Source: an uncultured Pelagibacteraceae bacterium
GTDB lineage: Bacteria > Pseudomonadota > Alphaproteobacteria > Pelagibacterales > Pelagibacteraceae
Length of the DNA stretch: 38,923 nucleotides
Direction: 5' to 3'
NCBI GenBank assembly: GCA_902517535.1
Contig: CABYCK010000007.1
Location: forward strand, 1-38,923
Shown: one piece after another, positions 9,151 through 18,234 of the stretch
How the letters are laid out: every line of letters begins with the position of its first letter
Position numbering within the stretch: position 1 is the first letter of the stretch
Program-made: the position numbers and the translations under genes
Notes under the pieces: generated by a model
The model's input: the letters and a program-made list of their open reading frames with translations, nothing else
Databases searched by the model: none
What the model was told of the DNA's origin: nothing

Positions 9151-9875
9151 TTGTGCTTTTTTTTATTTTTGCTCAATGAACCTATTAAACTACCTAAAAT
9201 CCTTAATTCTTTATCATTTGGCTCAAATCTATAAAATAAATTGTTTATATTTGTTAGCATAGAATTTTTTTTTTCAATTGGATTGAAAAAGTTTTTTTTT
9301 TCTAGATTTTTTTTTAATAACATTAGAATTTCTACCATTTTACCCTTTTTTCCTATTTTTTTAGAAAATTGAGATTGTTTAAGTATTTTATAATTATTTA
9401 GTTTAAAAATTTCATAACAAATTAAAGAAAGTGAATGTGAAAGATTTAATGATTTGAACTTGGGTGATGAAGGAATTTGAACAATATAATCAGAATAAGA
9501 TAAATCAAAATTTGATAAACCAGAAGCTTCAGGCCCAAACATTAATCCAATCTTTTTTGACTTTATTTTTTTGATCTTTTCAAGAAAAGTTGTAATACCT
9601 ATATGTTTTTTATTAATATCTCTTTTTCTTGCGCTAAAAGAGAAAATAATATCAAATTTTTTTATTATAGAATCTGTGCTTTTAAAAACTTTGGTTTTAT
9701 TTAAAATATCAAAAGCTCCTACAGAAGTTGCTCTTGCTTTAACATTGGGCCATCCATCTCTTGGATTAGTAATAAGTAAATTTTTAAATCCAAAATTTTT
9801 CATGGCCCTAGCACATGAACCAATATTTTCACCTAATTGTGGCTTTATTAGAATAAAGCCATATTTATTATTCAT
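9147..9875 (-). CDS. trmJ: TrmJ-like tRNA/rRNA 2'-O-methyltransferase (SPOUT)
   Basis: 242 residues of the SpoU/TrmH SPOUT superfamily, closest in pattern to TrmJ, which 2'-O-methylates position 32 of tRNAs with S-adenosylmethionine. The three SPOUT motifs are visible: motif 1 with N17 and R23 in GENIGSCARAM, motif 2 LMFGPEASGLSN (111-122), and motif 3 IPSSPKFKSLNLSHSLSL (134-151), which forms the trefoil-knot cofactor pocket. NPRDGWP (37-43) is also typical of TrmJ. It overlaps the 3' end of cimA by 8 bases on the same strand. The target nucleotide is inferred from family likeness, not shown. Confidence 0.88.
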   Translation of the reverse strand: MNNKYGFILIKPQLGENIGSCARAMKNFGFKNLLITNPRDGWPNVKARATSVGAFDILNKTKVFKSTDSIIKKFDIIFSFSARKRDINKKHIGITTFLEKIKKIKSKKIGLMFGPEASGLSNFDLSYSDYIVQIPSSPKFKSLNLSHSLSLICYEIFKLNNYKILKQSQFSKKIGKKGKMVEILMLLKKNLEKKNFFNPIEKKNSMLTNINNLFYRFEPNDKELRILGSLIGSLSKNKKKHN

Positions 9876-11469
9876 GAATATTTGCAGGAGCTTTTTCTTT
9901 AAATAGCTTGTATTCTAAACTATCTATTAAAGCTTTGAATGATGCTTCAATTATATTTTGCGAAACTCCTATTGTAAACCAGCTTTTTCCGCTTTTGTCT
10001 GTACTTTCAATTGAAACTCTAGTTGTTGCCCCAGTTCCAGTGTTTAAAATTCTTACTTTATAATCTAAAAGTTTAAGATCTGAAAAATATTTATAATATT
10101 TTTCAACTTTTTTAAAATTTGATCTTATTGCATTATCCAAAGCATTAACTGGTCCATTTCCTTCTCCAGTGCAATGAATTTCTTTACCATCAATTATAAA
10201 AGTTACTTCTGCAGATGTTGTTAGCGTATTATTTTTTTTAACATTAACATTATAATTTTTAACTTTTAAATATTCTGGTAATTTACCAAGTAATTTGTTT
10301 GCCAGAAGTTCGAACGAGGCATCAGCACCATCATATGAATATCCAGTAAATTCTCTTTCTTTTACCTCATTTAAAATCTTTTGTACTTTAGAGTCTTTAG
10401 AGTCTATCTTGATACCATAATTTTCTAATCTAGATAAAATATTAGATCTACCAGCTTGATTTGAAACAATTATATTTCTATGGTTGCCAACTTCTTTAGG
10501 ATCAATATGTTCGTAAGTTTTTGGGTCTTTTTTAACTGCTGAAACATGTAATCCTCCTTTGTGTGAAAATGCAGATCCTCCAACATAAGCCATACTTTTG
10601 TTTGGTTTTTTATTAAGCACTTCATCTAAAAATCTTGAGCATTCTGTCAAAGAAGATAGTTTGTCTTTATTAATATTTAATTCAAATTTATCACTAAACG
10701 TTTTTTTTAAAAAAAGCGTTGGAATAATAGACATTAAATTTGCATTACCACATCTTTCACCCAATCCATTTATAGTTCCTTGTATTTGTCTAGCTCCGGC
10801 TAATACAGCTGTTAAAGAATTACTTACAGCGTTTTCAGTGTCATTATGTGCGTGTATACCTAGATTTTTTCCTGGAATTACTTTTGTAACCTTGTTTATT
10901 ATCTCTCCAACTTCGTTAGGTAAAGTTCCGCCATTAGTATCGCATAATACTACCCATCTAGCCCCTTCATCATAAGCTTGTTTTAAACAATCAAGAGCAT
11001 AATTATGATTGTTTTTATATCCATCAAAAAAATGTTCAGCGTCAAAAATAAATTCTTTTTTGTTTTTTACAAAATGCTTGGCTGTTTCTTTTATGTTTTT
11101 TAAATTATCCTCGTTTTTAATACCTAGTGCAGTTTTGACGTGAAAATCCCATGTTTTTCCAACAACGCAAACTGTTTTGCAATCAGCGTTCATTAAAGGA
11201 GATAAATTTGGATCATTATCTGCGCTAACTCCATTCTTCTTTGTCATTCCAAAAGCTGTAAATTTTGAGTTTCCGAGACTCGGAGATTTATCAAAAAATT
11301 CATTATCTATAGGATTTGCTCCTGGCCAACCACCTTCTATATAATCTACTCCAATATTAGATAAAATTTTTGCAATCTTATTCTTGTCTTCAACTGAAAA
11401 ATCAACTCCCTCAGTCTGTGCGCCGTCCCTTAAAGTGGTATCAAATATGTATATCTTATCTTTGCTCAT
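9868..11469 (-). CDS. cimA: Citramalate synthase
   Basis: 533 residues of the isopropylmalate/homocitrate synthase family. It condenses pyruvate with acetyl-CoA to (R)-citramalate, the entry to isoleucine synthesis that bypasses threonine deaminase. Visible are FDTTLRDGAQTEGVDFS (9-25) with the catalytic R14-D15 pair, EGGWPGANP (45-53), the metal-binding HAHND (206-210), GLGERCGN (235-242), and a C-terminal LeuA-type regulatory domain from about residue 400. The EGGWPG and TEGV stretches fit the CimA subtype (DUF-like long form also called 2-isopropylmalate synthase 2) better than LeuA. The start overlaps the end of cysS by 4 bases. Confidence 0.92.
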   Translation of the reverse strand: MSKDKIYIFDTTLRDGAQTEGVDFSVEDKNKIAKILSNIGVDYIEGGWPGANPIDNEFFDKSPSLGNSKFTAFGMTKKNGVSADNDPNLSPLMNADCKTVCVVGKTWDFHVKTALGIKNEDNLKNIKETAKHFVKNKKEFIFDAEHFFDGYKNNHNYALDCLKQAYDEGARWVVLCDTNGGTLPNEVGEIINKVTKVIPGKNLGIHAHNDTENAVSNSLTAVLAGARQIQGTINGLGERCGNANLMSIIPTLFLKKTFSDKFELNINKDKLSSLTECSRFLDEVLNKKPNKSMAYVGGSAFSHKGGLHVSAVKKDPKTYEHIDPKEVGNHRNIIVSNQAGRSNILSRLENYGIKIDSKDSKVQKILNEVKEREFTGYSYDGADASFELLANKLLGKLPEYLKVKNYNVNVKKNNTLTTSAEVTFIIDGKEIHCTGEGNGPVNALDNAIRSNFKKVEKYYKYFSDLKLLDYKVRILNTGTGATTRVSIESTDKSGKSWFTIGVSQNIIEASFKALIDSLEYKLFKEKAPANIHE

Positions 11470-12818
11470 TTATAGCTCCAAGTCGTTTTACCTTTTTCAT
11501 CTTTTATATCAATACCTTCATTGTTTAAATCAATTCTAATTTGATCAGCAAGTTTATAATTTCCAGCTTTTTTGGCTTCTTCACGATCTTTAATTTTTCT
11601 TAATATATTATCTTCAGGGATTTTAACTTTACTTTTTTTATATTCAGCTCTTTTTTCAGTACTTTCATTAAATAAGCCAATTAAACGACATGCTTTGTTG
11701 AATTCTTTTTTTTTATCATTGTCTCCATTTTGTGAGTATTTAAATAATTCGTGCAATTTAGAAATATAAAGTGGTGTATTCATGTCATCTAGTAAATCAT
11801 TAAAGCAATCAGGTGTCTTTTCGCTTACTTCAGATGAATACATTGAATACCATTTATCCAAAGTTTTTGATTGTTCCATGAGTAAGTCATTATTCCAATC
11901 TAATGGTTGTTTGTATTGAGCGCTCAAGAGAGATAAGCGAACGACTTGCCCTGAATATTTTTTGGTAGCATCTTCTATTGTTGTTATGTTCCCAAGTGAT
12001 TTTGACATTTTTTCTTTATTCATTGTTACAAAACCGTTATGCACCCAATAATTTGCGAATTTATCTGTTTCATTATAAACGCACGATTGAGCAATCTCAT
12101 TTTCATGATGTGGAAAAATTAAATCTAGTCCTCCACCGTGTATATCAAAATTCTTGCCCAGGTATTTTTCACTCATTACAGAGCACTCCAAGTGCCATCC
12201 AGGTCTACCTCTTCCCCATGGTGAGTCCCAACCAGGATCATTATTATCTGAAGGTTTCCAAAGAACAAAATCTAAAGGATCTTTTTTTAATTTTGACACT
12301 TCTATTCTAGCACCAGCTTTGAGATCATTTGGATTTTTATTTGAAAGTTTTCCATATTTTTTAAATGATGCTACTGAAAAAAAAACATGCCCCTCTTTTA
12401 CATAAGCAGCATTTTTTTCAATTAATTTTTTCGCCATGTTTATCATACCGTTAACATGTTCGGTTGCTCTCGGTTCTTTAGTTGGATTTAAGCAAAATAA
12501 AATTTTGCAATCTTTATGAAATTTATCTGTTACAGTTTTTGTTAAATCTGAAATATTTATTTTCTTATTTTTTGAAGCTTCAATAATTTTGTCATCTATA
12601 TCTGTAATATTTCTTACATAAGTAACTTTTTTCTCTCCGTAAAGTTCAATAAGAATTCTGAAAAGAAGGTCAAATACTACCAGGGCACGAGCATTTCCAA
12701 CATGAGGATTGTCATAAACAGTTGGTCCGCATGCGTACAAAGAGATTTTGTCTTTGTTAATTGGATTAAAAACTTCTTTTTTATTTGTAAGTGAATTAGT
12801 TAAATGTAAGTTATTCAT
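11466..12818 (-). CDS. cysS: Cysteinyl-tRNA synthetase
   Basis: 450 residues, a class I aminoacyl-tRNA synthetase that charges tRNA-Cys. The zinc ligand C30 is in YACGPTVYDNPHVGNAR, which contains the HIGH-equivalent PHVGN (38-42). Further zinc-site residues are in GWHLECS (C212) and FPHHENEIAQS (236-246). KMSKS is at 270-274. The C-terminal anticodon-binding part is complete and ends with an REEAKKAGNYKLADQIR stretch typical of CysS. The gene overlaps nadE upstream by 8 bases and cimA downstream by 4 bases, so the three form a coupled transcript. Confidence 0.97.
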   Translation of the reverse strand: MNNLHLTNSLTNKKEVFNPINKDKISLYACGPTVYDNPHVGNARALVVFDLLFRILIELYGEKKVTYVRNITDIDDKIIEASKNKKINISDLTKTVTDKFHKDCKILFCLNPTKEPRATEHVNGMINMAKKLIEKNAAYVKEGHVFFSVASFKKYGKLSNKNPNDLKAGARIEVSKLKKDPLDFVLWKPSDNNDPGWDSPWGRGRPGWHLECSVMSEKYLGKNFDIHGGGLDLIFPHHENEIAQSCVYNETDKFANYWVHNGFVTMNKEKMSKSLGNITTIEDATKKYSGQVVRLSLLSAQYKQPLDWNNDLLMEQSKTLDKWYSMYSSEVSEKTPDCFNDLLDDMNTPLYISKLHELFKYSQNGDNDKKKEFNKACRLIGLFNESTEKRAEYKKSKVKIPEDNILRKIKDREEAKKAGNYKLADQIRIDLNNEGIDIKDEKGKTTWSYK

Positions 12819-13548
12819 TAAATTTGCAAACTGGTATAGGATTCATTTTGTGTAAATTTTTCTCTCTTATCTCTAAATATTTTTGATAGTTTGGATCATT
12901 TTTATTTTCCATAGCTTTTTCAAGATCTTCATAGCTCATTCCTAATTGCTGGACATCGTTTCTGCCATCATCCCACAATCCATCTGTTGGTTGAGAATTT
13001 ATTATCTTTTTAGACACTCCAAGGTGTTTTCCTAATTCCCAAACTTGAGTCTTAGTACAATCAGCTATTGGAGATATGTCTACTCCTCCATCACCATATT
13101 TAGTATAAAAGCCAACGCCAAAATCTTCTACCTTATTCCCTGTTCCAACTACAATTCCAGAATTAGCTGCTGCTACCTGGTAAAGGGTTGCCATTCTTAA
13201 TCTAGCTCTTGAATTTGCAAATCCATGCTCATTATCAAAATTATTTAAAACCTGAGAAAAAGATCCAAATATTTTATCCATTTCGATTAAGTGATGTTCA
13301 ACATTGGTAAACTTATCTTTTAACCATTTTGCGTGATCTAAGCTTAAGTCATGTTGGGATTTTATTTGTTTGATCGGCATTGTTAACACAATTGTTTTTC
13401 TTCCTGTGTTTGCACATAGTGTACTAACTACAGAAGAGTCTATACCGCCCGAGATGCCCACTACTAAAGCTTTAGGACTAAATGATGTAGTCTCGCAATA
13501 GTTGTTTATCCAATCAGTGATAATTTTTGCTCTATTTTTAACATCCAT
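12811..13548 (-). CDS. nadE: NH3-dependent NAD synthetase
   Basis: 245 residues. It amidates deamido-NAD to NAD, the last step of NAD synthesis. The ATP pyrophosphatase P-loop SGGIDSS (33-39) is clear, followed by GTGNKVEDFGVGFYTKYGDGG and PIADCTKTQVWELG, the substrate and second nucleotide sites. There is no N-terminal glutaminase domain, so it should use free ammonia, or ammonia supplied by another protein. An excellent Shine-Dalgarno stretch (GAGGAGG) precedes the ATG at 13548, in contrast to several neighbours that have none. The 50-base gap to the upstream DAHP synthase gene holds a stem-loop. Confidence 0.95.
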   Translation of the reverse strand: MDVKNRAKIITDWINNYCETTSFSPKALVVGISGGIDSSVVSTLCANTGRKTIVLTMPIKQIKSQHDLSLDHAKWLKDKFTNVEHHLIEMDKIFGSFSQVLNNFDNEHGFANSRARLRMATLYQVAAANSGIVVGTGNKVEDFGVGFYTKYGDGGVDISPIADCTKTQVWELGKHLGVSKKIINSQPTDGLWDDGRNDVQQLGMSYEDLEKAMENKNDPNYQKYLEIREKNLHKMNPIPVCKFNE

Positions 13549-13576
13549 AATTAATACCCTCCTCTTTTAAGGTTAT

Positions 13577-13605
13577 GTCTTAATAATTACAATAATTATT
13601 AAGAC
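13577..13605 (-). other. Perfect inverted repeat over the DAHP synthase stop codon
   Basis: GTCTTAATAATT (13577-13588) and AATTATTAAGAC (13594-13605) are perfectly complementary 12-base arms around the 5-base loop ACAAT. The stop codon of the DAHP synthase gene (13599-13601) lies in one arm. On the transcribed strand no U-run follows, so this is not a standard intrinsic terminator. It could protect the mRNA 3' end or be a processing site before nadE. Confidence 0.6.
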
Positions 13606-14975
13606 GCGGCTTGAATAATTTTTTTTGAATATTTTGAGTTTTTCTTAATTTCTTCAGAAATAAGAAAAGCTAATTCTAGTGCTTGATCAGCATTCAATCT
13701 TGGGTCGCAGTGAGTTCTGTACCTATTTGATAGATCATTCTCTGATATTTTTTGCGCTCCTCCTGTGCATTCAGTCACATCTTGGCCTGTCATTTCAACA
13801 TGTAAACCTCCGGCATAACTACCTTCAGACTGATGTACACCGAAAAAGTTTTTTACCTCTTTAAGAACGCTATCAAAAGGTCTTGTTTTAAATCCAGTAG
13901 CAGCTTTTATAGTATTGCCGTGCATCGGATCGCAAGACCAAATAACATTTAAACCTTCTTTTTTAACTTCCTTAATAAGTTTAGGAAGATATTTTTCAAC
14001 TTTATCTGCACCAAATCTTGAAATTAAAGTTATTCTTCCTGGTTCATTATTAGGATTTAAGATGTTGCAAAGTTCTATTAATTCATCTGGTTTTAAAGTT
14101 GGTCCACATTTTAAACCTAACGGATTTTTAATTCCTCTACAAAATTCAACATGAGCACCATCAGGTTGTCTTGTTCTGTCTCCAATCCAAACAAAGTGAG
14201 CAGATGTATCATGGTATTCACCAGTTGTAGAATCTACTCTAGTCATTGCTTCTTCAAAAGGTAAAAGTAATGCTTCGTGGGAAGTATAAAAATTTACTGT
14301 TCTTAGTCTTCTGTGATTATCTGAATTAATTCCACATGCTTGCATAAAAGCTAATGCGTCGCTAATTTTATCTTCAATCTCTTTATACTTACCTTTAGTT
14401 TTGTCTTTAATAAAACCTAAATTCCATAAATGTACTTGTCTTAAATCTGCAAAACCTCCTTGAGAAAAAGCCCTTAACAGATTTAATGTTGATGCTGATT
14501 GAGAATAAGCTCTAAATAATCTTTTAGCATCAGGAACTCTAGATTTTTCATTAAAGTCCATTCCATTTATGTTGTCTCCTAAATAACTAGGAAGCTCTTT
14601 ACCGTCTTTTTTCTCGATAGGAGAACTTCGAGGTTTTGAAAATTGGCCTGCAATTCTTCCAACTTTAACTACCGGAACAGAAGCTGATGCTGTTAAAACA
14701 AGTGACATTTGCAGTATTACTTTAAAAGTATCTCGTATATTATCTGGATGAAATTCTGCAAAACTTTCAGCACAATCTCCTCCTTGTAATAAAAAAGCCT
14801 TACCCTCTACAACCTCAGCAAGGGCTTTTTTTAATGAACGAGTTTCTCCCGCAAAAACAAGTGGAGGATATTTTTTTACTTTACTTAGAACCAAATCCAA
14901 TTCTTTTTTATCCTGATATTCAGGCAAATGTTTTGCAGGAAATTTAGTCCAACTATTTAAATTCCATTTTTTCAT
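13599..14975 (-). CDS. 3-Deoxy-7-phosphoheptulonate (DAHP) synthase, class II
   Basis: About 458 residues, matching the class II (plant/actinobacterial-like) DAHP synthases, which condense phosphoenolpyruvate and erythrose 4-phosphate at the start of the shikimate pathway. Diagnostic stretches are [14 protein letters not shown] (about 77-90 from this start), [43 protein letters not shown], and CDPMHGNT near 350, with [12 protein letters not shown] close to the C-terminus (metal site). I choose the ATG at 14975; a TTG two codons upstream (14981) is the alternative. A possible -10 is at 14998-15003. The gene lies downstream of glmS on the same strand. Confidence 0.95.
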   Translation of the reverse strand: MKKWNLNSWTKFPAKHLPEYQDKKELDLVLSKVKKYPPLVFAGETRSLKKALAEVVEGKAFLLQGGDCAESFAEFHPDNIRDTFKVILQMSLVLTASASVPVVKVGRIAGQFSKPRSSPIEKKDGKELPSYLGDNINGMDFNEKSRVPDAKRLFRAYSQSASTLNLLRAFSQGGFADLRQVHLWNLGFIKDKTKGKYKEIEDKISDALAFMQACGINSDNHRRLRTVNFYTSHEALLLPFEEAMTRVDSTTGEYHDTSAHFVWIGDRTRQPDGAHVEFCRGIKNPLGLKCGPTLKPDELIELCNILNPNNEPGRITLISRFGADKVEKYLPKLIKEVKKEGLNVIWSCDPMHGNTIKAATGFKTRPFDSVLKEVKNFFGVHQSEGSYAGGLHVEMTGQDVTECTGGAQKISENDLSNRYRTHCDPRLNADQALELAFLISEEIKKNSKYSKKIIQAAS

Positions 14976-14997
14976 TTTCAACTTCTGATATATATAA

Positions 14998-15003
14998 ATT
15001 ATA
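14998..15003 (-). promoter_or_regulatory. Possible -10 element for the DAHP synthase gene
   Basis: A perfect TATAAT on the minus strand in the 61-base gap between glmS and the DAHP synthase gene. A start point near 14991 would give a leader of about 16 bases. I see no good -35 at the right spacing, so in this AT-rich background the call is tentative. Confidence 0.3.
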
Positions 15004-15036
15004 AAGATGTTTTTTTAAAGACTTTTTGAAAGAAAT

Positions 15037-16854
15037 TCACTCTACAGTGACTGATTTTGCTAAATTTCTTGGTTTATCAATGTCACAATTTTTTAATATA
15101 GCAACATGATAAGCTAACAATTGAATCGGTACAGTTAATAATATTGGTGAGAGCAGTTTATCCAAAGATGGGACTTTTATACTAAATCTAATATTTTCAT
15201 CTATTAATTCTTTTTTATGATCAGATATGAATAAAATTTTACCTCCTCTAGCTATAACTTCTTGCATGTTTGATAAAGTCTTTTCAAAATATTTATCTTT
15301 AGGTGCAATTACAATTACTGGTAAGCCTTCTTCGATTAATGCTAAAGGTCCATGTTTCATTTCACCTGCTGGATAACCTTCGGCATGTAAATAAGATAAT
15401 TCTTTTAATTTAAGAGCACCTTCTAATGCTATAGGGTAAGAAAGTCCTCTTCCTAAAAACATAGAACCTTTTGCATCTAGAAATTCTTTAGCCATTGACT
15501 GAACTTTGTTTTCAGTTTTTAAGCATTTTTCTATTGCTATTGGAAGGACCTTTAAATTTTTTATATGTTTGTCATATGATGGAAGATCAATATCTTTTCT
15601 AATCTTCGCTAATTTTAAACTCAAAATAAAAAGAACTATCATTTGACCTAAAAATGCCTTTGTTGAAGCTACGCCTATTTCGGGTCCAGCATGTATAGGC
15701 AAAACCCAGTCAGAGTTTCTTGCAATAGTGCTTTCAACTGCATTGACTATTGAGCATGTTTTCATATTATTTTTTTTACAAATATCTAAAGCAGCTGCAG
15801 TATCAGCCGTTTCTCCAGATTGAGAAACAAAAATATATAGATTTTTTGAATTAAATTTTAGTTTCCTGTATCTAAATTCTGAGGCTATATCAATTTCAAC
15901 TTCAATATTTGTTAATTCTTCAAACCAATATTTAGCTATTAGACAGGAATGAAATGCAGTACCGCAACCTATTAAAACAATTTTATTCATGTCCTCAGGT
16001 TTGACTGGAAAATTATAAATATTTATATCTTTTTTTAAACTGTCGATGTACTCATTGATGCAATTTTTGGCAGTAATAGGTTGTTCAAATATTTCTTTGG
16101 ACATAAAATTTTTGTAATCACCTTTGTCACTGATATTTTCATCATCTGATAAAGTGTAAACTTTCTTATTAATTTTTTTTTCTTCATTATTATAAAAATC
16201 TATTTTATCTTTTGATAAAACACATAAATCACCATCGTCAAGATAAGAGATTTTGTTAGTCATTGACTTAAGAGCGTAGGAGTCTGACCCTAAATAATTT
16301 TCATCTTTTGAGTACCCTACTGCTAATGGGCTTCCTCTGCGAGCGCCAATAATTATATTTTGATAACTTTTAAATATTATACCAAGGGCAAAACTTCCTT
16401 TGAGTTGTTTTAGAGTATTAAAAACTGACTTAACTGGATTGTTTTTTTTTAGTTCATCTGTGATTAATAAAGTAATTACTTCTGTATCTGTTTGTGACTT
16501 AAATTTTGAACCTTTTAATTCTAAATTTTTTTTTAATTCATCCGAATTTTCAATAATACCATTGTGTACGACAGAAACTATTTCAGAGGAGTGAGGGTGA
16601 GCATTAATTTGATTAGGTATTCCATGGGTAGCCCATCTTACATGCCCAATTCCTAGGTTTCCATCTGAGGGATTTTTAAATAAGATTTTTTCTAATTCTT
16701 CAACTCGACCTGAACATTTTTTTTCATTTATTTCATTTTGGTTTAAAGTAGCTAATCCAGCAGAGTCATAACCTCTGTATTCTAATTTTTTCAAAGAGTT
16801 AATTATATTTATAGAAACTGGTTTGTTACTTGCTATGCCGATAATTCCACACAT
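15037..16854 (-). CDS. glmS: Glutamine--fructose-6-phosphate aminotransferase
   Basis: 605 residues. It makes glucosamine 6-phosphate from fructose 6-phosphate and glutamine, the first step to UDP-GlcNAc for peptidoglycan and lipid A. The N-terminal nucleophile cysteine follows the initiator Met (MCGIIGIAS). The glutaminase domain continues with YRGYDSAGLA and GHVRWATHG, followed by two SIS sugar-isomerase domains (VSQSGETADT; GRGLSYPIALEGALKLKE) and the terminal NLAKSVTVE signature. Its ATG overlaps the stop of the GlmU-like gene as TAATG, so the two consecutive-pathway enzymes are translationally coupled. No glmS ribozyme is expected or seen. Confidence 0.97.
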   Translation of the reverse strand: MCGIIGIASNKPVSINIINSLKKLEYRGYDSAGLATLNQNEINEKKCSGRVEELEKILFKNPSDGNLGIGHVRWATHGIPNQINAHPHSSEIVSVVHNGIIENSDELKKNLELKGSKFKSQTDTEVITLLITDELKKNNPVKSVFNTLKQLKGSFALGIIFKSYQNIIIGARRGSPLAVGYSKDENYLGSDSYALKSMTNKISYLDDGDLCVLSKDKIDFYNNEEKKINKKVYTLSDDENISDKGDYKNFMSKEIFEQPITAKNCINEYIDSLKKDINIYNFPVKPEDMNKIVLIGCGTAFHSCLIAKYWFEELTNIEVEIDIASEFRYRKLKFNSKNLYIFVSQSGETADTAAALDICKKNNMKTCSIVNAVESTIARNSDWVLPIHAGPEIGVASTKAFLGQMIVLFILSLKLAKIRKDIDLPSYDKHIKNLKVLPIAIEKCLKTENKVQSMAKEFLDAKGSMFLGRGLSYPIALEGALKLKELSYLHAEGYPAGEMKHGPLALIEEGLPVIVIAPKDKYFEKTLSNMQEVIARGGKILFISDHKKELIDENIRFSIKVPSLDKLLSPILLTVPIQLLAYHVAILKNCDIDKPRNLAKSVTVE

Positions 16855-17501
16855 TATTTTTTTTTCTTTCTTTTGTAGTTTTTTACTTCAATTTGAGACG
16901 CTCTAGTTAAAGCCAACGTTTTTTTTTTAACATTTTTTGTGATAACAGACCCTGCTCCAATTATTGAACCTTTTTCTAGTTTAATGGGAGCTACTAAAGA
17001 TGAGTTTGAACCTACAAATACATTGTCTAAAATTTTTGTTTTATATTTTTTTACACCGTCATAATTACAAGTTATTGTACCTGCGCCAATATTAGAGTTT
17101 TTACCAATGTAAGAATCTCCTATGTAAGATAAATGATTAACTTTAGAATTGGTGTTAATTTTTGATTTCTTCGTTTCAACAAAATTTCCAACTTTTGTAT
17201 TGTTTTTAAGAACTGTTCCAGATCTCAATCTAGCATAGGGACCGATAATTACATTTTTTTCAATTTTAGTTCCTTCAATATAAGTGAAAGATTTTATAAA
17301 AGAGTTGTCACCTATTCTAACTTTAGGACCAAATACAACATAGGGTTCTATTGTTACATTCTTTCCAAATATAGTGTCACTAGATAAAAAAATTGTCTCG
17401 GGAGCAATAAGATTAACTCCTTTTTTTAAAGCTCTGTTTCTTAAAAGTTCTTGAGAAATTCGGTAAGAATTAGCTTTATTTAATTTATTATTTGTATTCA
17501 T
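16854..17501 (-). CDS. Stand-alone GlmU acetyltransferase (left-handed beta-helix) domain
   Basis: 215 residues from the ATG at 17501 (a GTG at 17543 is the longer option). It matches only the C-terminal half of GlmU, which acetylates glucosamine 1-phosphate with acetyl-CoA. Visible are the linker-helix remnant, hexapeptide-repeat coils from about residue 30, GPYARLRSGTVLKNNTKVGN, the NHLSYIGDSYIG segment with the catalytic histidine of E. coli GlmU, and GAGTITCNYDGVKKYKT, a GlmU hallmark. The whole N-terminal uridylyltransferase domain (about 230 residues) is missing, and the upstream sequence is a divergent gene, so no remnant lies nearby. It overlaps glmS by one base. It could instead be a related sugar acyltransferase, but the CNYDG signature favours GlmU. 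Confidence 0.85.
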   Translation of the reverse strand: MNTNNKLNKANSYRISQELLRNRALKKGVNLIAPETIFLSSDTIFGKNVTIEPYVVFGPKVRIGDNSFIKSFTYIEGTKIEKNVIIGPYARLRSGTVLKNNTKVGNFVETKKSKINTNSKVNHLSYIGDSYIGKNSNIGAGTITCNYDGVKKYKTKILDNVFVGSNSSLVAPIKLEKGSIIGAGSVITKNVKKKTLALTRASQIEVKNYKRKKKK

Positions 17502-17571
17502 AGAAATTTTCTTTACATTAATAACGTAACTGAAATAAGTCACAAAATATTTCTTTTTAATACTTTTAAAA

Positions 17572-18234
17572 ATGACTCAAATTTACACTATTCTTTTCGA
17601 TTTAGACGGAACTTTAGTTGATACAGCTCCAGATTTAATGGCCGCACACAATCATGTGATGAAAAAATATGGTAAAAATGAAAAAAAATTATCTGATATC
17701 AAAACTTTAGCAAGTAGAGGAGCTTGGGTGATGATGCAAAGATCTTTTAAAGAGGATGTTAAAGACGAAAAAACTAAAAAATTAATGGTTAATGAATTTA
17801 TTGATTTCTATTCCAAAAATATAAACAATCAGAGCAAACCAATAGATGGTATATTTGAATTTTTAAATTGGGCAAAAGCTAAAAATATTTCTATGGCTGT
17901 TTGTACTAATAAACGAGAATCTCTTGCAATAGATTTGTTAAAAAAAATAAATATGTATAAATATTTTGATTTTGTGGCTGGTGCAGACACATTTGAATTC
18001 AATAAACCAGATGCAAGACATTTGACAAACGTTATAGAAATTATTGGCGGAGATTTAAAAAAAACTTTAATGGTTGGAGATAGTGAAGTAGATGCTATGT
18101 CAGCTCAAAATGCAGGGGTTCCTTTTATTCTTGTTGAGGAGGGATATACCGATAAATCTATAGCAGAAATAAAACATGATCATTTAATTAAAAACTTTAA
18201 AAATTTTAAAGAAGTTGTAGAAAAATTTTTATGA
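17572..18234 (+). CDS. gph: HAD-family phosphoglycolate phosphatase-like protein
   Basis: 220 residues of the haloacid dehalogenase superfamily with an alpha-helical cap. Motif I is LFDLDGTLVDTAPD (8-21) with nucleophile D10 and general acid D12; motif II is AVCTNKRES, motif III the lysine in FNKPDARH, and motif IV MVGDSEVDAMSAQNAG. Phosphoglycolate phosphatase salvages 2-phosphoglycolate, made by DNA repair or Rubisco oxygenation, to glycolate. Other small phosphorylated substrates cannot be excluded. It is divergent from the GlmU-like gene with a 70-base gap and overlaps the next gene by 4 bases (ATGA). Confidence 0.85.
   Translation: MTQIYTILFDLDGTLVDTAPDLMAAHNHVMKKYGKNEKKLSDIKTLASRGAWVMMQRSFKEDVKDEKTKKLMVNEFIDFYSKNINNQSKPIDGIFEFLNWAKAKNISMAVCTNKRESLAIDLLKKINMYKYFDFVAGADTFEFNKPDARHLTNVIEIIGGDLKKTLMVGDSEVDAMSAQNAGVPFILVEEGYTDKSIAEIKHDHLIKNFKNFKEVVEKFL

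Noticed and set aside
10598-10975. 125-codon open frame antisense to cimA
   Set aside because: Lies wholly within conserved cimA catalytic sequence; a shadow frame caused by codon bias.
11978-12405. Two open frames of 83-110 codons antisense to cysS
   Set aside because: cysS is complete and well conserved over this stretch; the antisense frames show no family pattern and no ribosome-binding site.
15001-15036. Possible glmS-type ribozyme or riboswitch near glmS
   Set aside because: The gap is downstream of glmS and too short; the upstream side is coding sequence of the GlmU-like gene. glmS ribozymes are a feature of other phyla.
16854-17543. Idea that the GlmU-like gene is a frameshifted or truncated full-length glmU
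   Set aside because: The region upstream is a divergent phosphatase gene on the other strand; no uridylyltransferase-like sequence is present in any frame nearby.
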